Positions 1-8,325 of a stretch of DNA of 61,090 bases are shown piece after piece. Source of the stretch: Dysgonomonas hofstadii (lineage in GTDB: Bacteria; Bacteroidota; Bacteroidia; Bacteroidales; Dysgonomonadaceae); assembly GCF_014196915.1 (NCBI RefSeq), contig NZ_JACIEP010000022.1, positions 1 through 61,090 on the forward strand. The letters run 5' to 3'. The position numbers and the translations under genes were made by a program. Numbering within the stretch: the first letter of the stretch is position 1; the number at the start of each line of letters is the position of its first letter. Below the pieces are notes generated by a model that was not told the DNA's origin, made no database searches, and worked only from the letters and a program-made list of their open reading frames with translations.

Positions 1-95
1 ATGAAGAATAAATATCTTTAATCAATCTCATCCGAGAGCACTTAGTGGTATACTTTTCAATTACTAAGTGGACTACTTTTCAATTATATTATACA
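1..95. mobile_element. End of an IS21-like insertion sequence (partial)
   Basis: The first 95 bases end in two tandem 23-bp repeats of the form AGTGGnnnACTTTTCAATTA, which is how IS21-family elements end, and the stretch finishes in CA at 94-95, the dinucleotide expected at an IS21 terminus. Coding similarity to NhaA begins right after it. The tiny frame MKNKYL-stop at 1-21 could be the tail of the element's last gene, but too little is present to tell. The rest of the element lies outside the window. The family assignment is inferred from the repeat style alone. Confidence 0.5.
41..86. repeat. Two tandem 23-bp IS-end repeats
   Basis: Bases 41-63 and 64-86 are direct copies that match at 20 of 23 positions, each containing AGTGG and ACTTTTCAATTA. 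Multiple short terminal repeats are where IS21 transposase binds, so they are read as the inner parts of an IS end. Confidence 0.6.
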
Positions 96-153
96 ATTTA
101 TATTACAGGAAAAGGCCGGAGGTATAGTCCTCGGGCTGAGTGTTATCATTGCT

Positions 154-1371
154 ATGATCTTAGCTAATTCCCCATGGTCGGAAGACTATTTTCATTTATT
201 GGAGCATAAACTGGGATTTATATTTGATGGCATTCCATTCTTTGAATATAGCATTCATCACTGGATCAATGACGGGCTGATGGCTGTTTTCTTCTTTGTA
301 GTGGGCTTAGAACTCAAAAGGGAGATTGTAGGAGGAGAATTATCCAATCCGCGTAAAGCCCTTTTGCCTATCGGTGCAGCAATCGGCGGTATGCTCGTAC
401 CCGCACTTATCTATATTATCCTGAATCCATCAGGAGAAGTTCATCACGGATGGGGAATACCGATGGCAACCGATATTGCTTTCGCATTGGGTGTTTTGTA
501 TCTGTTAGGGAGTAAAATACCACTATCACTGAAAGTGTTTCTAACAGCATTGGCTATTGTTGATGATCTGGGGGCTGTCTTGGTTATTGCATTTTTCTAT
601 ACATCCGATATTTCATTTATGAGCCTTGCTATTGGTTTTGGCTTTGCTCTTATTATGTTCGTTGGCAATAAAATGGGTGTGCGGAGTATTTTGTTCTACG
701 CCATATTTGGTATTCTCGGAGTGTGGACATCTTTTCTCTTATCAGGAGTACATGCTACAATAGCTTCTGTTATTGCCGCCTTTATGATTCCTGCGGATGT
801 GAAAATAAGAGAGAATCTATTTGTGGAACGGATAAAGAACTATCTGAATAAATTCAGGGAGGTCGATCCTAAAAACGAAATACCGACGCTTACAAATGAC
901 CAGTTGCATTTGTTGGAAGAAATAAAAATAGATACCAATAAAGCCATTCCGCCATTGCAACGCTTAGAACATCGAATGCATCCTTTAGTGACATTTGTTA
1001 TCATACCGATATTTGCTCTGGCCAATGCCGGGGTTTCACTCAATATTGATGTTGAGCAACTATTCAGTACGAATATAGCTTTAGGCGTAGCTCTAGGCCT
1101 ACTATTGGGCAAAGTGTTAGGTGTGGTTGGCTTTACTCTTTTGTTGATAAAGCTGAAAGTCGCACCATTCCCTCAAGGGATGAATGTCCGTAATCTGTTT
1201 GGTTTAGGTTTGCTGGCATCTATTGGTTTTACCATGTCGCTATTTATCACTTCTTTGGCATTCACTCATCCCGAATATATGGTACAAGCCAAGATTGGTA
1301 TTTTTGCAGCTTCTATCATTGGCGGAGTATTAGGATATATCACATTAAGCCGTTCCGTAAAGCATAAATAA
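154..1371 (+). CDS. nhaA: Na+/H+ antiporter NhaA, 5' end lost to an IS
   Basis: NhaA exchanges one Na+ for two H+ across the inner membrane and supports pH and sodium homeostasis. The ion-binding aspartate pair is seen in LAIVDDLG (residues 137-138) and the unwound TM4 motif in ATDIAFALG (about 105-113). Membrane segments fill the rest, with a hydrophilic insert at about 225-275 that Bacteroidota homologues often have. NhaA-like coding (QEKAGGIVLG) continues upstream of this ATG to about base 97 with no ATG, GTG or TTG before a stop at 43-45, so the natural N-terminus and part of helix I are missing because of the IS end. A shortened protein could start at this ATG, which lies inside what should be TM1. 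Its stop overlaps the next ATG by one base (TAATG). Confidence 0.85.
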   Translation: MILANSPWSEDYFHLLEHKLGFIFDGIPFFEYSIHHWINDGLMAVFFFVVGLELKREIVGGELSNPRKALLPIGAAIGGMLVPALIYIILNPSGEVHHGWGIPMATDIAFALGVLYLLGSKIPLSLKVFLTALAIVDDLGAVLVIAFFYTSDISFMSLAIGFGFALIMFVGNKMGVRSILFYAIFGILGVWTSFLLSGVHATIASVIAAFMIPADVKIRENLFVERIKNYLNKFREVDPKNEIPTLTNDQLHLLEEIKIDTNKAIPPLQRLEHRMHPLVTFVIIPIFALANAGVSLNIDVEQLFSTNIALGVALGLLLGKVLGVVGFTLLLIKLKVAPFPQGMNVRNLFGLGLLASIGFTMSLFITSLAFTHPEYMVQAKIGIFAASIIGGVLGYITLSRSVKHK

Positions 1372-2765
1372 TGTTATCCCGAATAAAATATATAGGATTA
1401 AACCCGGCTCGCTTATTTGTTCTCAGTTTTTTAGGACTGATTCTTATCGGGACAATTTTACTGTTATTACCGGTATCCACAACCGGGAGCATCAGCCTGA
1501 TAGATGCTCTTTTTACAACAACGAGTGCAGTTTGTGTAACAGGTCTGGTAGCACTGGATACAAGTAAAGATTTTACACTGTTCGGACAAACAGTCATCAT
1601 GGTCATGATTCAGGCCGGCGGTTTAGGTATATTGACTTTTGCCAGTTATTTCAGCTACTTCTTTAAGGGAGGCTCGTCTTATGAGGATCAATTAACGATG
1701 GGCAATATCTCTAACATAGAGAAGATTGATGAAATTTTTAAGACCTTAAAGCGGATATTAATTATAACAGTTGGTATTGAAGCTGTCGGGGCTTTCTTTA
1801 TTTTTACTAGTTTAAGTTCTGCTTTGATGCCTGGTCTGAGTGATCGGATTTATTTTTCAGTATTTCATTCCATATCCGCTTTTTGTAATGCAGGCTTTTC
1901 CACATTGCCCCATGGTATCATGGAAAACGGATATGTGGATAACTACAGATTCCAATTGAGCCTGATATTCCTTTTTGTTCTCGGAGGATTAGGATTCCCG
2001 ATTGTAATCAATTTGTTGAAATACCTGAAACATTTAATCAGAAGAACATTCTTACAGATTTTCAATCATAAAAAAGACGTTTACAAGCCTTGGGTGATGA
2101 AACTGGGAAGTAAGATAAATCTGGTTACAACTATCTCTTTAATTGTTATCGGAACCATCCTTATTTTTATCAACGAGTATAATAATATACTGGCTTCTCA
2201 TCAGGGAATCGGGAAATTCGTCACAGCACTATTTACAGCGACAACGCCCCGTACAGCAGGGTTCAATTCAGTTGATTTTAATCAGTTACATCTATCGTCA
2301 CTCATTATTATAATCATCTTGATGTGGATCGGAGCTTCTCCTGCCTCTACGGGAGGAGGTATAAAAACCAGTACATTTGCAATAGCCGTTCTGAACTTTA
2401 TCAGTTTGGCCAAAGGGCGAAAGAATATTGAGGTGTATAGTCGGGAGGTATCAGAAACATCCATAAGACGAGCTTTTGCGGTGATGACACTTTCTGTTGT
2501 TGTTTTGGGGATAGGTTCATTACTTATTTCCTATTTTGATGAAGGCTTGCGGCTATTAGATATTATATTTGAATCGGTTTCGGCCTATAGTACAGTCGGG
2601 CTGAGTCTGGGGATAACTCCCGGTTTAAGTTCTGCCAGTAAACTGGTGCTGATAATACTGATGTTTATAGGACGTGTAACAACACTCACGCTGCTTATTG
2701 CTTTCTTTAAGCAAGTGAGGATGTCTAATTATACTTATCCATCGGAGGAGATACTGATTAATTAA
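1371..2765 (+). CDS. ktrB: K+ uptake channel subunit, TrkH/KtrB family
   Basis: Membrane subunit of a Trk/Ktr potassium uptake system. At 464 residues it is closer in length to KtrB than to TrkH. The four pore-loop signatures of the superfamily are visible: TTTSAVCVTG, FCNAGFSTLP, TTPRTAGFNS and SAYSTVGLSLG, each with the conserved filter glycine. It starts on the last base of nhaA and is followed 12 bases after its stop by the RCK-domain gene ktrA, so the pair is translated as a unit. KtrAB is usually Na+-coupled, which fits the neighbouring Na+/H+ antiporter. The choice of KtrB over TrkH rests on length and partner size and is not certain. Confidence 0.88.
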   Translation: MLSRIKYIGLNPARLFVLSFLGLILIGTILLLLPVSTTGSISLIDALFTTTSAVCVTGLVALDTSKDFTLFGQTVIMVMIQAGGLGILTFASYFSYFFKGGSSYEDQLTMGNISNIEKIDEIFKTLKRILIITVGIEAVGAFFIFTSLSSALMPGLSDRIYFSVFHSISAFCNAGFSTLPHGIMENGYVDNYRFQLSLIFLFVLGGLGFPIVINLLKYLKHLIRRTFLQIFNHKKDVYKPWVMKLGSKINLVTTISLIVIGTILIFINEYNNILASHQGIGKFVTALFTATTPRTAGFNSVDFNQLHLSSLIIIIILMWIGASPASTGGGIKTSTFAIAVLNFISLAKGRKNIEVYSREVSETSIRRAFAVMTLSVVVLGIGSLLISYFDEGLRLLDIIFESVSAYSTVGLSLGITPGLSSASKLVLIILMFIGRVTTLTLLIAFFKQVRMSNYTYPSEEILIN

Positions 2766-2777
2766 AAAGAAGAAAGA

Positions 2778-3476
2778 ATGAAATATATTATTGTCGGACT
2801 CGGTGTATTCGGTTCTTCACTTGCTGAGAAGTTAGCATCACAGGGCAATGAGGTAATCGGAGTAGATACAAAGATGCAACGGGTAAATGAACTGAAAGAT
2901 AAAATAACACATGTTGCATGTTTGAATGTAACAGATGCTGCTGCAGTAGAAACATTACCCTTGAAGAATACAGATGTGGTCATTGTCTGTATAGGAGAAG
3001 ATCAAGGTGCTAATATAATGGCGACAGCCATGTTTAAAAACCTGAATGTAAAACGGCTTATAGGAAGATCTCTTAATCCTCTGCAAGAAAATGTTTTACA
3101 GGCAATCGGCGTACATGAGATTGTCCGGCCGGAAGAAGAAACCGCAGAAAGATGGGCCAAGAAACTAACGCTTCGGGGAATGGTAGATTCTTTTGAGTTA
3201 AATGAGAATTACAGCATGGTAGAGATTGTAGTGCCGGATATTCTTGTTGGAAAGACAATCGAAGAAATCGGTTTTCGTAAGGAATATAATATGCTCGTGT
3301 TGACTGTTATCAAAAATGTAGAAAAGAAGAGCATAATAGGGAAAACCAGAGTTGTTGCCGACGTTCAAGGTATACCAACACCCGATACCATGTTAGAAAA
3401 AAATGATATCTTGGTTGTTTATGGATCTAACAAAGATATTAAACAGTTTATAAGCAAGAACAAAAATCATAAATAG
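2778..3476 (+). CDS. ktrA: K+ uptake regulatory subunit, TrkA/KtrA family
   Basis: Cytoplasmic regulatory ring subunit that binds nucleotide and gates the KtrB channel. The N-terminal Rossmann (TrkA-N) domain carries GLGVFG at residues 7-12 and the acidic end of beta 2 in VIGVDTK. A TrkA-C domain fills about residues 145-225 (MVEIVVPDILVGKTIEE). With 232 residues it has a single TrkA-N/TrkA-C unit like KtrA, not the doubled TrkA of enterobacteria. An A/G-rich leader (AAAGAAGAAAGA) precedes the ATG. It forms an operon with ktrB and probably nhaA. Confidence 0.9.
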   Translation: MKYIIVGLGVFGSSLAEKLASQGNEVIGVDTKMQRVNELKDKITHVACLNVTDAAAVETLPLKNTDVVIVCIGEDQGANIMATAMFKNLNVKRLIGRSLNPLQENVLQAIGVHEIVRPEEETAERWAKKLTLRGMVDSFELNENYSMVEIVVPDILVGKTIEEIGFRKEYNMLVLTVIKNVEKKSIIGKTRVVADVQGIPTPDTMLEKNDILVVYGSNKDIKQFISKNKNHK

Positions 3477-3575
3477 AAAAAGTGTGATTGGTAAATATAT
3501 AATTGATAAAAAAGAAGTATCTTTTCCATGGTTATTCAAATCAGGTGTATAGTCTGAATACTAATAATATATAGC

Positions 3576-4919
3576 ATGTATAACTTCATACGAAAAGTAG
3601 TCACTTACGTTAGTCTGCAAAAGCAAACCGAAGACTTTGAAGAAATCCATAATTCGATAACACAGGGGATTTCGTTCAAGGGGACGAATATATGGATATT
3701 AGTTTGCGCGATAATCATAGCATCCGTAGGGCTTAATACCAATTCAACCGCTGTGATAATAGGAGCCATGCTTATTTCTCCACTGATGGGGCCAATCAAT
3801 GGAATGGGTTACAGTATTGCTATTCATGATTTTGGATTGCTTCGTCAGTCATTAAAAAACTTTGGTTTTGCGGTGCTGGCCAGCCTTATAGCATCCACTG
3901 TTTATTTTTCGATAACCCCCGTTCATACAGCCCATTCAGAGCTTTTAGCCCGAACCAGTCCGACGATTTATGATGTTTTAATTGCTCTATTTGGTGGATT
4001 TGCGGGTATTATAGCAATCAGCAGTAAGCAGAAAGGAAATGTTATTCCCGGTGTTGCTATTGCTACGGCCTTGATGCCACCTCTCTGTACAGCCGGCTAC
4101 GGTTTAGCTACGCTCCAATTTTCTTTTTTCTATGGAGCATTCTATCTGTTTACCATCAACACTGTTTGTATTGCTTATGCTTCGGTTTTAATTTCTCAAA
4201 TGTTGAAGTTTCCGATCAGAGATACCAACATAAGTGAGACAAGAAAGAATCGTATCAATCAGGGCTTATCAATCGTTCTTATTATAATCATATTGCCCAG
4301 TATATATTTGGGTTACCGGATGTCCCAGAATGAGAAATTCAGAGTAAATGCCGAAAAATATACACGTTATGTAGGAATATACAAAGGGAATTATTTATTA
4401 AACAATGAGGTTGCTGCAAACAGGAAAGAAATTAATTTGGTATACGGCGGATCTTCGTTGACAGAAGAAGACAAAGATGCAATTATCGGTCAGGCAAGCT
4501 TATTCTCTTTAGATGATGCGAAAATAACAATAGAACAAGGGTTGGCCATAGATAATGATATAGCTAAGGATAGACTAAAAGCTCAGTCTGAAGAAGAGAG
4601 GTCCCGGCAACAAATAGTCCGCTTAAATGTAGAAATTGCTGATTATAAACAAAAAATAGACAGTATACAAAGCCAATATCTTATAGGCAAACAATTACTG
4701 TCTGAGTTGACTCCTTTATACCCTCATATAGAGAGTTGTTCGTATGCCCAATCATATATCTATACCCAGAATGATACTTTGCATAGAGCGAAAACTGGTG
4801 TATTTATGATCACATCTAAACGCATTCTTCCAAAGAACGATCAGGAGAAAATAAAGAATTGGCTAATGAAAAGATTAAATGAAAAAGAAATTAGGGTCTA
4901 TTTTGACAGAATTAATTGA
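3576..4919 (+). CDS. DUF389 family membrane protein
   Basis: A 447-residue protein of the DUF389 (TIGR00341-like) family, whose function is not established. The N-terminal half holds about five to six hydrophobic segments, including family motifs INGMGYSIA and GVAIATALMPPLCTAGYGLA. The C-terminal half (from about residue 255) is hydrophilic, with a coiled-coil-like stretch rich in E, Q, K and R around 330-370, and may be extracytoplasmic. It follows ktrA after a 99-base gap that holds no obvious terminator, so co-expression with the ion-transport genes is possible. No catalytic motif is recognised. Confidence 0.8.
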   Translation: MYNFIRKVVTYVSLQKQTEDFEEIHNSITQGISFKGTNIWILVCAIIIASVGLNTNSTAVIIGAMLISPLMGPINGMGYSIAIHDFGLLRQSLKNFGFAVLASLIASTVYFSITPVHTAHSELLARTSPTIYDVLIALFGGFAGIIAISSKQKGNVIPGVAIATALMPPLCTAGYGLATLQFSFFYGAFYLFTINTVCIAYASVLISQMLKFPIRDTNISETRKNRINQGLSIVLIIIILPSIYLGYRMSQNEKFRVNAEKYTRYVGIYKGNYLLNNEVAANRKEINLVYGGSSLTEEDKDAIIGQASLFSLDDAKITIEQGLAIDNDIAKDRLKAQSEEERSRQQIVRLNVEIADYKQKIDSIQSQYLIGKQLLSELTPLYPHIESCSYAQSYIYTQNDTLHRAKTGVFMITSKRILPKNDQEKIKNWLMKRLNEKEIRVYFDRIN

Positions 4920-4953
4920 TTGATCAAGACCGAACTTGTAGAAATATTTTAAT

Positions 4954-4983
4954 GGAATAATCAAGGGTCTTTTAAATTATTCC
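4954..4983 (+). terminator. Weak hairpin after the DUF389 gene
   Basis: GGAATAAT (4954-4961) pairs with ATTATTCC (4976-4983). It sits 35 bases past the stop. There is no clean T-run after it, so it is only a candidate terminator or 3' end stabiliser. Confidence 0.3.
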
Positions 4984-5203
4984 TCTACCTGTGTTAAATT
5001 ATATTGTAGAAATGCCAAATATCAGAACGTGCTATTTCTTTTGATGCATTAGTTTTACTCCATTTATCTTATCTGAAATAAATCTCCCCCGGCTGTCTAA
5101 ATAACTGTTTTAGAAATAAAGGGTGTATACTTCGTCATAATCATAGAAATTACTCTGATTAGATAAGCTCCCGAACTTCTATCCTCTGGTATTTGAGTAG
5201 TGT

Positions 5204-5234
5204 CTATTAGTAGTCTATATAGACGAACTAATAG
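5204..5234. promoter_or_regulatory. Nested palindrome upstream of marR1
   Basis: The 446-base gap 4920-5365 contains a nested dyad: CTATTAGT (5204-5211) with ACTAATAG (5227-5234) around the perfect 12-bp palindrome GTCTATATAGAC (5213-5224). It lies about 100 bases upstream of the marR1 promoter. It could be an operator or a transcript hairpin. The rest of the gap shows nothing recognisable apart from the promoter described separately. Confidence 0.3.
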
Positions 5235-5306
5235 AATGGTATAACCGATGTTGTAAATTTCTATTTTTCACAAAACGTATATGATCAAACATTTCATGAA
5301 AGAAAG

Positions 5307-5337
5307 TTTGCTAATCTTAAAATATTTATTTCCTTTG
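5307..5337 (+). promoter_or_regulatory. Promoter of marR1-coaDR
   Basis: TTTG at 5307-5310, then 19 bases, then TTCCTTTG at 5330-5337, one mismatch from the Bacteroidota -7 box TAnnTTTG. The same TTCCTTTG with the same downstream operator spacing occurs at the tolC promoter. Confidence 0.55.
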
Positions 5338-5345
5338 TTTATTAT

Positions 5346-5356
5346 TTCCAGTGGAA
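5346..5356. promoter_or_regulatory. TTCCAnTGGAA operator upstream of marR1
   Basis: Perfect 11-bp palindrome TTCCAGTGGAA, 8 bases downstream of the -7 box and 9 bases before the ATG, so a bound repressor would block initiation. Its twin sits at the tolC promoter (21453-21465) at the same spacing and a one-mismatch copy precedes the rhodanese operon (7512-7522). Binding by a local MarR protein is inferred. Confidence 0.6.
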
Positions 5357-5365
5357 TTATAATAT

Positions 5366-5725
5366 ATGTGCATAATTACAAAAATAAAGAATATACAGAA
5401 AATACTTTATAGACTCGAAAAAGTGTTTTTAGAAAACAATGGCATCACATTAAATGAAGCTATTATTATATATTCTTTGCCCGAAACAAGAAGCTCCTGT
5501 GCGGGTTATCTGTCCGGCCAGCTTGACGTATCGAACTCCCGGACATCTAAAATTCTGAGTAGCTTAGAGCAGCAGGAATATATTATAAGGACAATGGGAC
5601 AAGCCGATAAAAGGCAGATGCTTTTTTCATTAACGGAAAAGGGACTGGAGAAAAAGAAAGAAATACAGAGATCTGAAGGTGAATATAGAGAACTTATTAA
5701 GTCATTGGCTAAGTTTATGGACTAA
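5366..5725 (+). CDS. MarR-family winged-helix regulator (marR1)
   Basis: A 119-residue MarR-type repressor. The winged helix is visible: recognition helix SNSRTSKILSSLE and wing DKRQMLFSLTEKG, the family's D-x-R-x(5)-L-T signature. It is first in a two-gene operon with the CoA-disulfide reductase, 50 bases downstream. The palindrome TTCCAGTGGAA directly before its ATG suggests autoregulation. A paralogue at 8821-9198 shares SNSxTSK and DKRQM, so both may read the same operator. One cysteine (C2) lies at the N-terminus and another (about C43, in SSCAGYL) just before the DNA-binding part; the latter could sense sulfane sulfur, but that is inference. Confidence 0.82.
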   Translation: MCIITKIKNIQKILYRLEKVFLENNGITLNEAIIIYSLPETRSSCAGYLSGQLDVSNSRTSKILSSLEQQEYIIRTMGQADKRQMLFSLTEKGLEKKKEIQRSEGEYRELIKSLAKFMD

Positions 5726-5775
5726 CCAAAATTTCAGACAGATCTTATAAACCATTTTATTAAAAAAATAAATAT

Positions 5776-7437
5776 ATGAAAATATTAATTGTAGGAGGAG
5801 TTGCCGGGGGAGCATCTGTTGCAGCCCGTTTAAGGAGAATGGATGAACAGGCTGAAATTATTTTATTTGAAAGAGGCGAATATATTTCTTATGCCAATTG
5901 TGGATTACCATATTATATCGGAGGTACAATAGCGGACAGAGATAATCTTTTCGTCCAAACTGTAGATGGATTTTCTAAGCGATTCAAGATAGACATCAGG
6001 GTATTGCAGAAAGTAATCTGTATCAATAGGGAAAATAAAAGTATAACCATACAAAACCTTATCACAAATAAAGAATATACTGAATCTTATGACAAACTTA
6101 TTCTATCTACCGGATCAGAACCGGTGAAACCTCCAATCAAAGGCATCGATAGCAGAAAGATATTTACACTCCGTAATGTACCTGATACCGATAAAATCAA
6201 AAACTTTCTTATAACTCATAAACCCCAAAAAGCAGTTGTCATCGGCGGAGGATTTATCGGACTGGAAATGGTAGAAAATTTACATAATGCAGGACTTGAA
6301 GTACAGTTAGTGGAGAAGGCGGATCAGGTTATGGCTCCAATTGATTTTTCCATGGCCGCAATAGTTCATCAGCAACTTAGGCAGAAAGGAGTAGAGCTTT
6401 ATCTGAAAGAAGGAGTGACTTCTTTCCTCGAAGAAGAAAACGGCGTTAGAATAGTATTGGAAAGCGGTAGAGAACTTATCTCCGATATGGTTATTTTCAG
6501 TATTGGTGTTCGTCCCGATATTAAGATTGTAAAAGATGCAGGGCTGGAACTTGGAACGACAGGAGGGATTAAAGTTAATAGTTATATGCAGACGAGTGAT
6601 AACAATATCTATGCCTTGGGTGATGCCGTGGAAGTACTGAATCCGGTAATAACTAAACAGATGTTGATTCCTTTGGCGGGTCCGGCCAATAAACAAGCCC
6701 GTATTGTTGCAGATAACATACTGGAGGATAACAAATATATCTACCCGGGAACTATCGGCACATCTATAGCTAAGGTGTTTGACCTAACCGTTGCGGCGAC
6801 AGGACTTTCATCCAAAGTGCTGAACAGGGAGTGTATTGAGCATATATCATCTTTTACTCATGGAAGTTCACACGCGGGATACTATCCCGGAGCATCTCAA
6901 TTGTCAGTAAAGGTTAATTTCTCCCCCTTGAATGGAAAGCTTTTGGGAGCTCAGGTTGTAGGAAAAGAAGGAGCCGACAAAAGAATTGAGTTGTTTTCTG
7001 AGGTTATAAAAAAAGGAGGTACAATTTACGATCTGATGGATATTGAGCATGCATATGCCCCGCCTTATTCATCGGCTAAAGACCCTGTCAATATGGCTGG
7101 TTTTGTAGCTGATAATATTCTTAAAGGAAAGATGAAAGTAGCCCAATGGCGGGATATTGGAAAAATAAATCTCGCCAAAACGACCCTGTTAGATGTCCGT
7201 ACTTCAGAAGAATGCAGCGAAGGATATATCAAGGGTGCGATGAACATCCCCCTGGATGAACTGCGTTCCCGGATTAAAGAAATACCAAAAGAGAAGGACG
7301 TTTTAATCTATTGTGCTGTCGGCTTACGCGGGTATATTGCTTCGCGGATATTAGCACAATATGGATTTTCTAATGTTCTAAATCTGTCAGGAGGTTATAC
7401 AACCTATGCAACAGCAATAGCAGAATACTCTTTATAA
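5776..7437 (+). CDS. CoA-disulfide / persulfide reductase with C-terminal rhodanese domain
   Basis: FAD- and NAD(P)H-dependent reductase of the CoADR-RHD class, which reduces CoA disulfide, CoA-persulfide or polysulfide. The FAD-binding start GGVAGGASVAARLRR is at residues 7-21, and the single redox cysteine of this family is C42 in YANCGLPYY. The second Rossmann motif GGGFIGLE lies near 157 and the C-terminal dimerisation segment contains HAYAPPYSSAKDP. Residues from about 455 form a rhodanese domain with catalytic C513 in YCAVGLRG. No TusA-like domain is present. It follows marR1 and is probably repressed by it until sulfane sulfur rises. Length (553) is normal for the class. Confidence 0.92.
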   Translation: MKILIVGGVAGGASVAARLRRMDEQAEIILFERGEYISYANCGLPYYIGGTIADRDNLFVQTVDGFSKRFKIDIRVLQKVICINRENKSITIQNLITNKEYTESYDKLILSTGSEPVKPPIKGIDSRKIFTLRNVPDTDKIKNFLITHKPQKAVVIGGGFIGLEMVENLHNAGLEVQLVEKADQVMAPIDFSMAAIVHQQLRQKGVELYLKEGVTSFLEEENGVRIVLESGRELISDMVIFSIGVRPDIKIVKDAGLELGTTGGIKVNSYMQTSDNNIYALGDAVEVLNPVITKQMLIPLAGPANKQARIVADNILEDNKYIYPGTIGTSIAKVFDLTVAATGLSSKVLNRECIEHISSFTHGSSHAGYYPGASQLSVKVNFSPLNGKLLGAQVVGKEGADKRIELFSEVIKKGGTIYDLMDIEHAYAPPYSSAKDPVNMAGFVADNILKGKMKVAQWRDIGKINLAKTTLLDVRTSEECSEGYIKGAMNIPLDELRSRIKEIPKEKDVLIYCAVGLRGYIASRILAQYGFSNVLNLSGGYTTYATAIAEYSL

Positions 7438-7511
7438 TAGAAAAATTCAGCCATCACTCCGTATTTAAACAAAATTAGAGTTTTAAATACATTATTTCTT
7501 ATGGAACTATA

Positions 7512-7539
7512 TTCTAATGGAAATAATATATTATCTTTG
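7512..7539 (+). promoter_or_regulatory. Promoter and operator-like dyad of the rhodanese-thioredoxin operon
   Basis: A consensus -7 box TATCTTTG lies at 7532-7539, 24 bases before the ATG. Immediately upstream, TTCTAATGGAA (7512-7522) matches the TTCCAnTGGAA operator with one mismatch. Here the dyad would lie between the -33 and -7 regions instead of after the start site. Confidence 0.55.
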
Positions 7540-7563
7540 TAAGAAATATAAACGCAATTAAAT

Positions 7564-8082
7564 ATGCAAATAATAAAAAACAATTGGACATATCTCTTAG
7601 GAGCACTTATCGGAGCAATAGGTGGATATATGTATTGGAGGTATATTGGATGTAGTACCGGTACTTGTCCCATAACGTCATCACCTACAATCAGTACTCT
7701 ATACGGAGTTTTATTGGGAGGCTTATTCGGAGGAATTTTTAAAAGAAATAAAAAAAACAAAAATAAAATAAATAATATGGCGGGATTTCTTAGCAGATTA
7801 CTCGGATTGGAGGACAAAGCTGATTTTAAAGTTCTCTTAGAGAATGGAGCTATACTTCTGGATGTCCGAACAAAAGAAGAATATAAACAGGGAGCAGCAA
7901 CAAACTCAGTCAATATTCCTCTGGATAGTTTGAATAGTAATTTATCGAAACTAAAAAAAGATAAACCGATTATTGCTATATGTGCCAGTGGTATGCGTAG
8001 TCGCAGTGCGGTGACTCTCTTAAAGAATAAAGGTTTTCAGAAAGTATATAATGGCGGAAGCTGGTTTAATTTTAATGAGTAA
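7564..8082 (+). CDS. DUF6132-like membrane segment fused to a rhodanese domain
   Basis: Residues 1-60 form two short glycine-rich hydrophobic segments around GCSTGTCPIT, as in the small DUF6132 proteins that Bacteroidota usually encode separately. After a lysine/asparagine linker a rhodanese domain (about 72-172) follows, with catalytic cysteine in CASGMRSRS. The internal ATG at about 7777 (MAGFLSRLLG) looks like the usual start of a free-standing rhodanese, so the frame may be a recent fusion or may also give a separate product. The rhodanese would move sulfane sulfur from persulfides to an acceptor at the membrane. It is first gene of an operon with DUF2892, thioredoxin and marR2. Confidence 0.82.
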   Translation: MQIIKNNWTYLLGALIGAIGGYMYWRYIGCSTGTCPITSSPTISTLYGVLLGGLFGGIFKRNKKNKNKINNMAGFLSRLLGLEDKADFKVLLENGAILLDVRTKEEYKQGAATNSVNIPLDSLNSNLSKLKKDKPIIAICASGMRSRSAVTLLKNKGFQKVYNGGSWFNFNE

Positions 8083-8086
8083 CAGA

Positions 8087-8323
8087 ATGAAACGCATATT
8101 AAAGAAATGGGATGCAGCCCGGATAATTCGTTTATTGTTGGGAGTGTTGATAGCTATCTATTCAATATCTACGAAGGATTATATGTTTTTAGTTTTAGGT
8201 GGATTGCTACTTTTTCAGGCAATTATGAATATTTCCTGTTGTGGCTCCGCAGGGTGCTATACAGACAATAAGTACAAAGAAAATATTTATGGAGATCAGA
8301 TAAAAAAATATAAACCGGATTAA
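8087..8323 (+). CDS. DUF2892 (YgaP-type membrane domain) protein
   Basis: A small membrane protein with two hydrophobic helices and the cysteine-rich end SCCGSAGC typical of the DUF2892/YgaP membrane module. YgaP itself is a membrane rhodanese, and here the rhodanese is the preceding gene. I take ATG 8087 (MKRILKKWD) because it lies just after the previous stop (8080-8082) and begins the conserved part; the in-frame ATGs at 8051 and 8075 would overlap the rhodanese gene. A second DUF2892 gene lies in the efflux operon at 15289. Confidence 0.78.
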   Translation: MKRILKKWDAARIIRLLLGVLIAIYSISTKDYMFLVLGGLLLFQAIMNISCCGSAGCYTDNKYKENIYGDQIKKYKPD

Positions 8324-8325
8324 AA

